A stretch of DNA of 64,000 nt. It comes from Nocardioides oceani. GTDB taxonomy: Bacteria > Actinomycetota > Actinomycetes > Propionibacteriales > Nocardioidaceae. Made by a program: the position numbers and the translations under genes. The notes under the pieces are model-generated. The model was not told the DNA's origin. It worked only from the letters and a program-made list of their open reading frames with translations, and searched no databases. Position 1 is the stretch's first letter, and every line of letters starts with the position of its first letter. The DNA lies in contig NZ_JAUHJQ010000010.1 in the NCBI RefSeq assembly GCF_030412965.1, forward strand, positions 1-64,000. The letters are read 5' to 3'. Below are positions 17,570-29,180 of this stretch, piece by piece.

Positions 17570-20449
17570 TCAGCCCGTCAACGAGATCGTCGACCCGCGG
17601 CGGGACTTGGCGACGAGCAGCTGGGTGGGGATGCGGTCGCGCATCTCGGCGACGTGGCTGACGACGCCGACGACGCGGCCGCCGTCGCGGAGGGAGTCGA
17701 GGGTGTCCATGACGTCGTCGAGGGTGTCGGCGTCGAGAGAGCCGAAGCCCTCGTCGACGAAGAGGGTGTCGAGGGTGGCGCCGCCGACCTCGTTCGTGAT
17801 GACGTCGGCCAGGCCGAGGGCCAGGGCGAGGGAGACCACGAAGGTCTCGCCGCCGGAGAGGGTCGCGGGGTCACGGGCCTCGCCGGACCAGTCGTCGCGA
17901 ACCAGCAGGGAGAGCCCGCCGCGGGTCTCGCCGGCGCCGCGGCGGCCGGTGTGCTCCAGGGAGTAGCGGCTGTCGCTCATCCGGGCGAGGCGCTCGTTCG
18001 CCGCGGCGACGACCTGGGAGAGCCGGTACGCCAGGACGTACGCCGAGAGCCGCATCTGCAGCCGGTTGTCGGCCGACTTGCCCTCTACGAACGCGCAGAG
18101 CCGGGTGGCGAGCTCGAGCTCTGCCCGCAGCGGCGCCCAGTCGTCCAGGGCCGCCGCGAGCGCGGAGCACAGCGAGGTGAGGCGGCCGGCGCGCGTGGTC
18201 CAGCGGTCCTCGGCGGTGCGGGCGTCGTGGAGCGCCGCCAGGGCGGCGCGGTGGGCGCCGTCAAGGGCGTCCACGTCCGGGGGAGTGGCGGCGGCGAGCT
18301 CCTCGGAATCGGGCGCCCGGAGCACCTCGGTGACCGCGGCGAGGCGCTGCTCGTGGCGGGCCAGCCGCTGCTCGAGCCGGGAGCAGGCGGCGACGTCGCG
18401 CAGGGCGGCGGCGGCGTCGTTGGGTGAGGCGAAACCGGCCGCGGCGACGGCGTCGGCCAGCGCGGCCTCGGCGTCCCTGACGCCCCGCTCGGTCTCGGCC
18501 AGGCGATCGAGTGCGTCGAGCGCGGCACGGCCGTCGCGCTCGGCGGCGCGGTGCCGGCGCAGCAGGCGGTCGAGGTCGGCGGCGGCGTCGCCGGTGGTGT
18601 ACTCCGCGGCGTCGGCCAGCGCCTCCTCGAGCTCGTCGGCCAGGAGTCCGGCCTCCTCGGTCAGCGAGCGGCGGGTGGCTTCCACCGAGGCGGACTCGGC
18701 CACCAGCTCCTCGACGGCGTGCGCGGCCGCGGCGGCGTCGCGGGCCGGCCGGCCCCCGGCCGCCGCGAGCAGCCGGCTCAGCGAGCCGGCGAGCTCGGCG
18801 CGCTCGGCCTGCAGGGAGTCGACGTCGCCGGGGCCGGCCGCGTCCTGGGCGTGCTCGAGCCGGGTGGCCAGCTCGCGGACCTCGACGTCGCGCAGGTGCT
18901 CGACGCTCGCGGCGTCGTCCACCGCGCGTTGGGCGGCCTTCTCGGCCCGCTCGTCCGGCGCGTCCGGCCCGGACACCGCCTTGGCCGGGTGGTCGTCGGA
19001 GCCGCACACGGGGCAGCAGGCGCCGACCGCCAGTGCGCCGGCGAGCTCGGCGGCCATGCTGTCCAGCCGTGCGCGGCGTACGTCGATGGCGTGCTCGCGC
19101 GCGGCGAGCGTGGCCACGCGGGACTCGTGCCAGGCCTCGCGGGCGGCGGCCACGTCGGTCCGCAGCCGGGCCACGGTGCCATGGGCGGCGATCCGCTCGG
19201 CCACCGTGTCGAGCGCGGCCTGCACGTCGACGGCCTCGCAACGGGCGCGGGCGGCGGCGGTGAGCCGTTCGAGCTCGGTCGCCCGGGTGCTCAGCCGGCC
19301 GGCCTCCGCGTGCAGCGTGGCCAGGCGGGCGGCCCGCGGTCGCAGGGCGTCGACCCGGGCGGCGGCCGTGACGGCCGACTCGACCTCGGCGACCAGCGCG
19401 TCGCGGTCCTCCCGGGTGACGGCCCGGGCGGCGGTGGCCCGGGCGGAGCGGGCCTGGTCGACGAGCCGGAGGACGGGCGCCACGCCGGACGCCCGGCGGG
19501 CCGCCGCCAGCACGGCCCGGTCGGCCGCGACGGCGTCGGCCTCGGCGAGGAGGGCCTCGTGCTCGCGGGCGGCGGCGTCGAGCCTGGCCCGCCGCTCGGC
19601 GAGGACGCGGCCGGCCTCGAGCGCCTGGCGCGCTTCGGCCTCGGCCGCTCCCGCGACGGACGCCGCGGCGCCGGCCGCGGTCGCCGAGGCGGCCGCGGAC
19701 CCGTGGAGCTCCTCGGCCCAGGCGAGCAGGGTGCCGTCGCCGGAGGGCTCGGTCAGGTCGCGCACGTCCCAGGGCAGGGGCGCGCCGTCGACCTCGCTGA
19801 CCCGGCTGGCGAGGTCCGCGACGCCCTGGTGCGCGGACTCCGAGCGCCGCCGGAGGTCGAGGCGCCGGTCGCGCAGCCACCGCTCGACGTCGGCGAACCG
19901 GCCGGTGCGGAACAGCCGCTGCAGCAGCTCGTGGCGCTCCTCCGACCTGGCGCGCAGGAACGCCTGGAAGCGGCCCTGGGGGAGCATCGCGACCTGGGTG
20001 AACTGGGTGAGGTTCATCCCGATCAGCTCGGAGACCAGGTGGCCGGTCTCGTCGAGCCGCGAGGACAGCGGCACCCAGTCCCCGGCGACGAGCTCCGACA
20101 GCGTCACCGAGGCCTGCTGGGTGGTGGTGCCGGTGCCGCGCTTCTTCGGCCGCTCCCAGGCGGGGGAGCGGACGATGCGGAAGCGGCGGTCGCCGAGGGT
20201 CGCCTCGAGGGTGACCTGGGGCGCGACGCCGGGCGCCGCGCCGTCGCAGCGCAGCCGCTTGGCGCTGGAGCGGTCGCCGGGGACGTCTCCGTACAGCGCG
20301 AAGCAGACGGCGTCGAGCACGCTGGTCTTGCCGGCGCCGGTCGGTCCGGACAGCAGGAACAGCCCGGCGGCGGAGAGGTGGTCGAAGTCGACGCGGACCG
20401 TGTCGGCGAACGGCCCGAAGGCGGTCGCCTCGAGGACGTGCAGCCTCAC
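17570..20449 (-). CDS. sbcC: SbcC exonuclease subunit, SMC-like ATPase
   Basis: A 959-residue Rad50/SbcC protein. Walker A is GPTGAGKTS (residues 35-43). Long Ala/Arg/Glu-rich coiled coils flank a zinc hook C479-P-V-C482 almost exactly mid-chain. The C-terminal head has the signature LSGGETF (864-870) and Walker B LFVDEGFGSLD with D899/E900. With SbcD it forms the MR-like nuclease that cleaves hairpins and processes DNA ends. GTG 20449 overlaps the sbcD stop by 4 bp (GTGA), giving coupled translation. Confidence 0.95.
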   Translation of the reverse strand: MRLHVLEATAFGPFADTVRVDFDHLSAAGLFLLSGPTGAGKTSVLDAVCFALYGDVPGDRSSAKRLRCDGAAPGVAPQVTLEATLGDRRFRIVRSPAWERPKKRGTGTTTQQASVTLSELVAGDWVPLSSRLDETGHLVSELIGMNLTQFTQVAMLPQGRFQAFLRARSEERHELLQRLFRTGRFADVERWLRDRRLDLRRRSESAHQGVADLASRVSEVDGAPLPWDVRDLTEPSGDGTLLAWAEELHGSAAASATAAGAAASVAGAAEAEARQALEAGRVLAERRARLDAAAREHEALLAEADAVAADRAVLAAARRASGVAPVLRLVDQARSARATAARAVTREDRDALVAEVESAVTAAARVDALRPRAARLATLHAEAGRLSTRATELERLTAAARARCEAVDVQAALDTVAERIAAHGTVARLRTDVAAAREAWHESRVATLAAREHAIDVRRARLDSMAAELAGALAVGACCPVCGSDDHPAKAVSGPDAPDERAEKAAQRAVDDAASVEHLRDVEVRELATRLEHAQDAAGPGDVDSLQAERAELAGSLSRLLAAAGGRPARDAAAAAHAVEELVAESASVEATRRSLTEEAGLLADELEEALADAAEYTTGDAAADLDRLLRRHRAAERDGRAALDALDRLAETERGVRDAEAALADAVAAAGFASPNDAAAALRDVAACSRLEQRLARHEQRLAAVTEVLRAPDSEELAAATPPDVDALDGAHRAALAALHDARTAEDRWTTRAGRLTSLCSALAAALDDWAPLRAELELATRLCAFVEGKSADNRLQMRLSAYVLAYRLSQVVAAANERLARMSDSRYSLEHTGRRGAGETRGGLSLLVRDDWSGEARDPATLSGGETFVVSLALALGLADVITNEVGGATLDTLFVDEGFGSLDADTLDDVMDTLDSLRDGGRVVGVVSHVAEMRDRIPTQLLVAKSRRGSTISLTG

Positions 20450-21618
20450 CGGGCCACCGCCGCGCCGACGACCGCGCGGTCGAGGTCGGCGTCGTCGCAG
20501 CAGGCGTCGACCGCGGCGTCGAGCAGGGCGCGCTCCTCGGCCGTCGGCGGCGTGCCGCGCAGGTCGCGGACGAACTCGTGCGCGATGTCGTGGTCGGTGC
20601 GGCCGGCGGTGCGGCTGGCCGGCGCGACGCCCAACCCGGGCGGCGGCGTCGCGAACCCGAGCACCAGCGCGTGCGGGAAGCGCCGCCGCAGCCGGTCCAT
20701 CGCCTGCAGCGGGCGCACGTCGTCGGTGAGGGTGGCCTGGACCCACGAGCCCTCGTGGCGGGCGTGGCGGGGGTCCTCCAGCAGCTCGGCGAGGGTGCCG
20801 GTGAGCCGGGCGAGCGGCCGGGGGACCGGCGCGTCGACGTACTCCGCGGTCACCGCGCCGTCGGCGGCGAGGTCGACGAGCCAGGAGCCCTTGCGGTGGT
20901 CGGCCTCGGAGAAGGAGTACGCCAGCGGCGAGCCGCTGTAGCGGACCCGCTCGGTGAGGGTGTGCCGGCCGTGGAGGTGGCCGAGCGCGACGTAGTCGAT
21001 GCCGTCGAAGAGCGTGGTCGGCACGATCGAGACGCCGCCGACGGAGATGTCGCGCTCGGAGTCGCTGGGCTGGGCGCCCGCCACGAATGCGTGCGCGAGC
21101 ACGACCGAGCGCACCCCGGGCCGGGTCGCGAGGTCGGCGCGGACGCGGACCATCGCCTCGGTCAGCGCTGCCTCGTGGGAGCGGGCGCGCAGGTCCCAGG
21201 GGGCGGCGACGGCGTGCGGGTCGAGGTAGGGGAGCGCGTGGACGGCGACCGGGCCGTGCTCGTCCTCGAGCAGCACGGGGGTGCCCACGCGCGCCGGGTC
21301 GGTGCGGATGAAGACGCCGGCCGCGTCGATCAGCCGGGAGCTGAACCCGAGCCGCTGCGCGCTGTCGTGGTTGCCGCTGGAGATGACCACGCGCGCGCGG
21401 GACGCCGCCAGCCGGACCAGCACGTCGTCGGCGAGCCGGACGGCGTCGACGTGCGGCAGCGCACGGTCGTAGACGTCGCCCGCGACGACGACGAGGTCGA
21501 CGCCCTCGGACTCCACGACCTCGAGCAGGTGGTCGGCGAACGCGGCCTGGTGGGTGAGCATCCCCTCACGGTGGAACGACCGGCCGAGGTGCCAGTCGGA
21601 GGTGTGGAGGATGCGCAT
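20446..21618 (-). CDS. sbcD: SbcD exonuclease subunit, Mre11-like
   Basis: A 390-residue metallophosphoesterase. The manganese-binding motifs appear in order: HTSDWHLG (residues 5-12), VVAGDVYDRA, SSGNHDSAQRL and LGHLHGRH. It is the nuclease partner of SbcC, acting on hairpins, palindromes and blocked ends in the cytosol. ATG 21618 has no obvious alternative. It forms a two-gene unit with sbcC through a 4-bp overlap. The presence of long palindromes elsewhere in the window (43311-43380, 33994-35101) is of interest because SbcCD cleaves extruded hairpins. Confidence 0.95.
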   Translation of the reverse strand: MRILHTSDWHLGRSFHREGMLTHQAAFADHLLEVVESEGVDLVVVAGDVYDRALPHVDAVRLADDVLVRLAASRARVVISSGNHDSAQRLGFSSRLIDAAGVFIRTDPARVGTPVLLEDEHGPVAVHALPYLDPHAVAAPWDLRARSHEAALTEAMVRVRADLATRPGVRSVVLAHAFVAGAQPSDSERDISVGGVSIVPTTLFDGIDYVALGHLHGRHTLTERVRYSGSPLAYSFSEADHRKGSWLVDLAADGAVTAEYVDAPVPRPLARLTGTLAELLEDPRHARHEGSWVQATLTDDVRPLQAMDRLRRRFPHALVLGFATPPPGLGVAPASRTAGRTDHDIAHEFVRDLRGTPPTAEERALLDAAVDACCDDADLDRAVVGAAVAR

Positions 21619-21708
21619 GCGAGGACCGTAGGAGCCGGCGCCGACAGTCCCTCGGACCCACGCCGGGCCGGCCCCGATCCGGCGCGGATCACACCGCGGG
21701 CCGGCCGC

Positions 21709-22523
21709 TCAGGAGTACCGCACGCACCGCCGCGCGGAGGTGAAGCCGTAGAGCGCCAGCCCGGCTTCTGCGGCCAGTTTCGCCGACAGGCTCGTGGGCG
21801 CCCCGACCGCGACGAGCGCGCCGACGCCGGCGGCCAGCGCCTTCTGCACCAGCTCGAAGCCGGCCCGCCCGCTGACCACGAGCGCCGCCTCGGCCGGCGA
21901 CGCCCCGGCGAGCACCCGGGCGCCGGTGACCTTGTCGACGGCGTTGTGCCGGCCGACGTCCTCGCGCACCACCAGCGCCTCGCCGGCGGCGGTGAACAGG
22001 CCGGCCGCGTGCACCCCGCCGGTGCGCTCGAAGACGCGCTGGTGCTCGCGCAGCGCGTCCGGCAGGCGGCGTACGACGTCGGGCTCGGGCAGGTCGCCCG
22101 TCCACCGGGCCGCGGCGCTCACGGTCAGGGCCGAGGCGACCGAGTCCTTGCCGCAGACCCCGCAGGCCGAGGAGCCGGAGGAGAACGTGTCGTGCCGGTG
22201 GCCGGGGTCGGCGAGCGGCGGCCCGTCGAGGGTGACGGTGACGACGTTGAACTCCTGCTCGGGGCTCAGGTCGGTGTCGGTGCAGTAGGCGACGCCGTGC
22301 ACGGCGCGGGTGATGCCCTCGTGGACCAGCCAGCCGGTGGCCAGCTCGAAGTCGTTGCCGGGCGTGCGCATGGTGACCCAGACCCGTCGCGCGGCCGCGC
22401 CGGGCCAGGCCAGCCGGATCTCCAGCGGCTCCTCGGTGGCCAGCCGGTCCTCGTGGCGCCGCTCGCCGTCCGCGAGCAGCTCGTGCACGCGGGTGCGGAC
22501 GGTGGGGCCGGGGCGACGGTCCT

Positions 22524-22527
<4 letters not shown>
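21709..22527 (-). CDS. fdhD: FdhD sulfurtransferase for formate dehydrogenase maturation
   Basis: A 272-residue FdhD. It passes sulfur from a desulfurase to the molybdenum cofactor before insertion into formate dehydrogenase. The conserved loop SSACGVCGKDS carries the two key cysteines (CxxC), and the C-terminal VVSGRAGFELVQKALAAG and CVRYS are typical. GTG 22527 overlaps the pepN stop by 4 bp (GTGA at 22524-22527). No formate dehydrogenase is in the window, so the target lies elsewhere. Pairing with an aminopeptidase is probably only transcriptional. Confidence 0.92.
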
Positions 22528-24980
<2,453 letters not shown>

Positions 24981-25002
24981 GGCGCCACCCTACGGAGCGC
25001 CC

Positions 25003-25038
25003 GGAGGCGTGCTCGGAGGCGTGCTCGGAGACGTGCTC
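25003..25038. repeat. Three 12-bp tandem repeats
   Basis: GGAGGCGTGCTC occurs at 25003-25014 and 25015-25026, and as GGAGACGTGCTC at 25027-25038 (one change). The repeats lie just upstream of the pepN start, in the 204-bp divergent region shared with the SpoIVB-type gene. Confidence 0.8.
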
Positions 25039-25080
25039 GGGCTGCGGGCCGGGGTGTGCTCCCGACGATCGTGACCCGAC

Positions 25081-25158
25081 CGAGACCGAGTCTCGAGCCG
25101 GAGGCAACCAAACCCGTCGGCGCGGCGTCGTAGGTTGCAGCGAGCGTGATCCACGCTC
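25081..25158 (+). promoter_or_regulatory. Promoter region and 5' hairpin of the S55-type gene
   Basis: CGAGAC-CGA-GTCTCG (25081-25095) is a perfect short dyad that could be an operator. A -10-like TAGGTT lies near 25131-25136. Downstream GAGCGTG-ATC-CACGCTC (dyad between 25142 and 25158) would form a 7-bp hairpin in the mRNA leader, about 10 nt before the GGGAGGAAAG ribosome site. Confidence 0.4.
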
Positions 25159-25184
25159 CCACGTCCGGGAGGAAAGAAGACCTC

Positions 25185-26909
25185 ATGACCACCACTCGAC
25201 GCCGGGGCACGGCCCTGGTCACCCTCACCGCCACGACGGGACTGCTCCTCGGGACAGCAGCCCTCGGCGCCGGTCCGGCCACCTCGGCCGAGCCGGCAGG
25301 CGACTGCACCGCGCCGTTCCCGGTCTCCGAGCTCGCCGAGGGTGACGCGGTCACCGGCCTGACGGTCACGAGGGGCACCACGCCCGAGTCGTTCACCGGC
25401 GAGGTCATCGGCGTCTACGAGGACGGCATCGGGCCGGACCTCGACATGGTCATGGTCGAGGTCGACATGCCCGAGGTCGCCGAGTCCGGCATCTGGCAGG
25501 GCATGTCCGGCTCGCCGGTGTACGCCGCCGACGGCCGCCTCATCGGCGCGATCGCCTACGGCCTCTCCTTCGGCCCCTCCCCGGTCGCGGGCGTCACGCC
25601 CTTCGAGGACATGGACGACTACCTCGCCGAGCCGGCCGAGCCCCCGGCCCGCGTGCCGGTCGGCAAGGCGCTCGCCGGGCGGATCGCCGCCTCCACCGAC
25701 GTGACCCGCGCCCAGGCCGCGCAGGGCCTGCGCCAGCTGCCGATGCCGCTGGGGATCTCGGGCGTCAGCGCCGGCCGGATCGCGGGGACCGAGGACCGGC
25801 CCTACTTCACGCGCGGGGCCAAGGCCGCTGCGGGCGGTGCGACCGCCGCGGTCGGCCCCGAGACGATCGTCCCCGGCGGCAACCTCGCCGCCTCGCTGTC
25901 CTACGGCGACGTGACCCAGGCCGGCGTCGGCACCGTCACCTCGGTCTGCAACGGCCGGGTCGTCGGCTTCGGCCACCCGATGTCCTTCGAGGGCGAGACC
26001 ACGCTCAGCCTGCACCCGGCCTCGGCGCTCTACGTCCAGGAGGACCCGGTCGGCCCGGGCTTCAAGGTGGCGAACCTCGGCGCGCCGACCGGCACGATCT
26101 CCGAGGACCACCTGACCGGCATCACCGGCTTCCTCGGCGCGCTGCCGCGGGCGACCACGATCAGCAACACCGCGACGTACGACGGGCGCACCCGGACGGG
26201 CACGAGCAAGAACACCGTCGACAGCGCCGCGGCCAGCACGACCTTCTACCAGATCGTCGCCAACCACGACCGCGTCCTCGACGCGATCATGCCGGGGTCG
26301 GAGACGATGTCCTGGACGATCACCGGCACCGACAGCGACGGTTCGTCCTACGAGCTGGGCTTCGAGGACCGGTACGCCTCGGACTACGACATCACCGCCG
26401 ACGCCGGCTACGAGCTCTCCGACCTCGTCTACGCCCTGAGCCGCATCGAGGGCGTCACCGTCGACACCGTCACCAGCGAGTCGGTCATCAGCGACGACAG
26501 CTCCAGCTACCGGGTCCGTGGTGTGCAGCAGCAGCGCGGCGGCGAGTGGGTGCCGCTCGGCAAGGGCGAGGTGGCCCGCGCCAAGGCCGGCACGATGCTC
26601 GACCTGCGCGCCGTCCTCGCCGGGCCCGAGGGCTTGTCCTACCTCCCGCTGGCGATCAAGGTCCCGGCCTCCGCGGCCGGCATGAAGGGTCGGCTCGCGG
26701 TCGTCGGCGGCGGCTGGACGTACAGCGGCGGCAACATCACCTCCGTCGCCAAGGCCGAGAAGGTCGTCGCGGGCATGCTCCGCAACGACGAGCTGCAGGT
26801 CGAGCTGTCGCTGTCGAAGCGGCGCAAGGAGATCGAGAAGGAGAAGGTCATCGGCCCGGCGGACCGTGTGGTCTTCGGGGCGAAGCGGGTCCGCGTCGTC
26901 GTCAAGTGA
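25185..26909 (+). CDS. Secreted SpoIVB peptidase S55 domain protein
   Basis: A 574-residue exported protein: signal peptide with hydrophobic core LVTLTATTGLLLGTAALGAG and likely cleavage after ATSA. The S55 block is SGIWQGMSGSPVYAADGRLI, with the nucleophile probably S108 by analogy to GDSGGP, followed by GAIAYGL. A later GFGHPMSFEGETTLSLHP supplies a conserved histidine. In B. subtilis SpoIVB the histidine precedes the serine; here the order is reversed, as in a widespread non-sporulation subgroup. ATG 25185 follows a strong GGGAGGAAAG. Substrate unknown; a cell-envelope role is likely. Confidence 0.82.
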   Translation: MTTTRRRGTALVTLTATTGLLLGTAALGAGPATSAEPAGDCTAPFPVSELAEGDAVTGLTVTRGTTPESFTGEVIGVYEDGIGPDLDMVMVEVDMPEVAESGIWQGMSGSPVYAADGRLIGAIAYGLSFGPSPVAGVTPFEDMDDYLAEPAEPPARVPVGKALAGRIAASTDVTRAQAAQGLRQLPMPLGISGVSAGRIAGTEDRPYFTRGAKAAAGGATAAVGPETIVPGGNLAASLSYGDVTQAGVGTVTSVCNGRVVGFGHPMSFEGETTLSLHPASALYVQEDPVGPGFKVANLGAPTGTISEDHLTGITGFLGALPRATTISNTATYDGRTRTGTSKNTVDSAAASTTFYQIVANHDRVLDAIMPGSETMSWTITGTDSDGSSYELGFEDRYASDYDITADAGYELSDLVYALSRIEGVTVDTVTSESVISDDSSSYRVRGVQQQRGGEWVPLGKGEVARAKAGTMLDLRAVLAGPEGLSYLPLAIKVPASAAGMKGRLAVVGGGWTYSGGNITSVAKAEKVVAGMLRNDELQVELSLSKRRKEIEKEKVIGPADRVVFGAKRVRVVVK

Positions 26910-26955
26910 CGACCTGACCCAGGCGCGTCCCCACGCGCAGCGGCAGCACCACCTC

Positions 26956-26988
26956 CGGCGGCCGGGAGCACCACGCTCCCGGCCCGCC
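26956..26988 (+). terminator. Terminator after the S55-type gene
   Basis: GGCCGGGAGC (26960-26969), loop ACCAC, GCTCCCGGCC (26975-26984) forms a perfect 10-bp stem, extendable with outer CGG/CCG bases. It lies about 50 bp after the stop at 26909. Confidence 0.65.
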
Positions 26989-26997
26989 GGCGCGTCC

Positions 26998-27033
26998 GGG
27001 GCCGGGGCCGGGGCCGGCGTCCCCGGGGCGGGG
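26998..27033 (+). other. G-quadruplex-type G tracts
   Basis: Five GGGG runs at 26998-27001, 27004-27007, 27010-27013, 27025-27028 and 27030-27033 with loops of 2, 2, 11 and 1 nt. They lie on the coding strand in the leader region of the hemerythrin gene, about 90 bp before its ATG. Confidence 0.45.
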
Positions 27034-27117
27034 CGCACGCGCGCATGTGCGGCTGCGGCGTCCGGGCCCGGGGTGGGACCGGACTGGCCGGCCGGCCCCG
27101 GGGGTACCCACGGCGCC

Positions 27118-27843
27118 ATGACGTCGATCGCGCACCAGTCCGTGGCCGAGCTCGGGGGCGAGTGGAGCATCCTGAACCGCCAACGCCTCGACCACGTCCG
27201 GCTCGACGAGCTCCTCCACCAGCTGGTGGGGGCCGAGGGGCAGGAGCAGCGGGCCGTGCTCCGCGAGGTCAACCGGCTGGTCTTCCCGCACGCCTTCGCC
27301 GAGGAGTCGGTGCTGTGGCCCGTCCTGCGGCGGGTCCTGCCCGGCGACGAGGGGGAGCGGCTGACCCTGCAGGTCGAGCAGGAGCACCAGGAGGTCAACC
27401 ACCTCGTCGTGCGGCTCGACTCCGAGGAGCTCTCCGAGGACGAGCGCCGTCCGGTGATCGAGCGGCTGGTCGAGGTGCTCCGCGAGGACGTCCGCGACGA
27501 GGAGGACGAGCTGCTGCCGCGGCTGCAGGAGCTGGTCGCACCCGCGAGGCTGCGCGCGCTGGGCCTGGTGTGGGAGGCGGTACGCCGCACGGCGCCCACC
27601 CGCCCGCACCCGACCGTGGCGCGCCGGCCACCGGGCAACGCGCTGGCCGGGCTGCCGCTGACCGTCATCGACCGCGGCCGCGACGTGCTCGACCGCACCG
27701 CGGAGCGGTCGCCCCGGCCGACCGCCCAGCGGCTACGCCGCGCGAGCCAGGCCCTGGCCGGGGTCGCCGGCCGGGTCGAGCGGGTGGGCGTGCTGCGCGT
27801 CGGCGAGGACCCCAGCACCTCCGTGGACGACCCACGCGCGTAG
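27118..27843 (+). CDS. Hemerythrin domain-containing protein
   Basis: A 241-residue protein. Residues about 22-140 form a four-helix hemerythrin-like bundle with candidate iron ligands H26/H34, H58 with E62/E63 (FPHAFAEESVLWPVL), H90 (EQEHQEVNHL) and the acidic pair in VRDEEDELLPRL. It could bind a di-iron centre sensing oxygen, NO or iron. A basic Pro-rich linker and a C-terminal helical tail follow, longer than usual. GGGTAC at 27102-27107 lies 10 nt before ATG 27118. The last 111 bp overlap, antisense, the small membrane-protein gene. Confidence 0.8.
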   Translation: MTSIAHQSVAELGGEWSILNRQRLDHVRLDELLHQLVGAEGQEQRAVLREVNRLVFPHAFAEESVLWPVLRRVLPGDEGERLTLQVEQEHQEVNHLVVRLDSEELSEDERRPVIERLVEVLREDVRDEEDELLPRLQELVAPARLRALGLVWEAVRRTAPTRPHPTVARRPPGNALAGLPLTVIDRGRDVLDRTAERSPRPTAQRLRRASQALAGVAGRVERVGVLRVGEDPSTSVDDPRA

Positions 27844-27981
27844 CGCGGTCACCCCGAGCACGGCCGCCGCGGCCACGAGGCCCGCGGTCGAGCCGGTGAC
27901 GACGCCGACGACCACGGCGAGCGTGGCGAGCATCAGGTTGCGGGGCGTGGTGGTCAGGTGGGTGACGCTGGTGCGGGACAT
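27733..27981 (-). CDS. Small two-helix membrane protein
   Basis: An 82-residue protein with two closely spaced hydrophobic segments, about residues 17-32 (LMLATLAVVVGVVTGS) and 34-52 (GLVAAAAVLGVTALRAWVV), and a short His/Pro/Asp-containing tail. ATG 27981 has a good GGAGGA ribosome site. It lies 47 bp after the metal transporter gene on the same strand, so it probably belongs to the Mn catalase operon. Its final 111 bp overlap the 3' end of the convergent hemerythrin gene, and the shared region makes the C-terminus less certain. Confidence 0.6.
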   Translation of the reverse strand: MSRTSVTHLTTTPRNLMLATLAVVVGVVTGSTAGLVAAAAVLGVTALRAWVVHGGAGVLADAQHAHPLDPAGDPGQGLARAA

Positions 27982-28028
27982 GGGTCCTCCGGAGTCGTGG
28001 GGTGTGGACGCGTGGGGGCGTCGGTCGG

Positions 28029-29135
28029 TCAGGTGAGGAGCAGCAGGGCCGACCCGACGAGGACCGCCGGGATCGTGGTGAGCACCGTGGCGAGCAGCGC
28101 CGAGCGGTGCTCCATGGCCAGGAGCGGGATGAGCGCGTCGCCGTCCTGGCTGATCGTGTTGGCGACGAGGGTCGAGACCGGCATCCCCCCGGCGAGGAAG
28201 AGCCCGGAGAAGACGATCTGCACCGCACAGCCCGGGACCAGGCCGACCAGGGCCCCGACGAGGACCCCGGCGAAGCCGAGCACCGGCAGCTGGGAGCCGT
28301 CGAAGCCGGTCAGGTGGGTGAGCAGCGACCACGCGACGTACGCCGCCGCCACCCAGACGGTCACGAACGACACCTCGTCCGCGCCCTTGGCGAGCACCTG
28401 CTGCATCGACGTCGGCTCGCCGTCGACGGTGTCGTCGGCCAGCTTGCAGCCGTTGCGCAGGAAGAACCCGACGGCGAGCACGCACCCGACCAGGCCGATC
28501 GCCAGGTAGGGGTCGACCCCGCCGAGAAGCGCGTGCCCGAGCTGTGCCGGGTCGACCAGCTCGAACGTCGCCGGCAGGCTGACCGTCGCGCCGGCGCCGA
28601 GCAGCAGCCACATCAGGGCGGGCAGCGTCGCCGCCTCCATCAGGACCGTACGTCGCCGGGCCGGCGCGGCCACCACGGCGACGGCCGCGCCCGGGGGCGC
28701 CACCGGCGCCGGGGCCGGGCGGGCGACGGTGTCGACGCGGCGTCGCGGGGCGATCCCCGCGGCGTCCACGACGTACCCCGTCGCCGCACCCGTGGCGACG
28801 AGCAGCACCTTCAGCTGCAGCGTGAGCACCGGGTCGGCGGCGAGCAGCACCCACGACGCGTCGCCCATCGTGGCGACGAGCGCGGCGACGGCGGCGCCGT
28901 AGCTGACCGCCCCGCGGGCGTAGACCGCCATCACGACGATCGCCCCGCCGCACCCCGGCGGGACCGTCAGCAGGGCCGCCACCAGGGGGCCGAGCCGGCG
29001 GTGCCGCTCGAGGGCGGCGTCCAGCCGGTGGCCCCACCGGTGGCGGGCCCAGCCGAACGGCACCACCAGCAGCGCGACGAACACACCGACCTCCATGAAG
29101 GCGTCGGCCATCGGTCGCAGCAGCAGCTCGATCAT
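28029..29135 (-). CDS. Putative manganese/heavy-metal exporter, PF11449 (ArsP_2) type
   Basis: A 368-residue polytopic membrane protein with about ten hydrophobic segments and a Pro/Ala-rich cytoplasmic loop near residues 135-160. The duplicated signature is clear: LLTVPPGCGGAIVVMAVYAR in the first half and LVGLVPGCAVQIVFSGLFLA with VANTISQDGDALIPLLA in the second. I recognise this as the family annotated putative manganese transporter (formerly arsenic efflux, PF11449). It sits 45 bp downstream of Mn catalase, which supports manganese as the substrate; export is inferred from the family, not shown. Confidence 0.78.
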   Translation of the reverse strand: MIELLLRPMADAFMEVGVFVALLVVPFGWARHRWGHRLDAALERHRRLGPLVAALLTVPPGCGGAIVVMAVYARGAVSYGAAVAALVATMGDASWVLLAADPVLTLQLKVLLVATGAATGYVVDAAGIAPRRRVDTVARPAPAPVAPPGAAVAVVAAPARRRTVLMEAATLPALMWLLLGAGATVSLPATFELVDPAQLGHALLGGVDPYLAIGLVGCVLAVGFFLRNGCKLADDTVDGEPTSMQQVLAKGADEVSFVTVWVAAAYVAWSLLTHLTGFDGSQLPVLGFAGVLVGALVGLVPGCAVQIVFSGLFLAGGMPVSTLVANTISQDGDALIPLLAMEHRSALLATVLTTIPAVLVGSALLLLT

Positions 29136-29180
29136 CAGCGCGGTCTCCGTGGTCGGGGTGGGAGGTGCTCGGCCGGCGGC

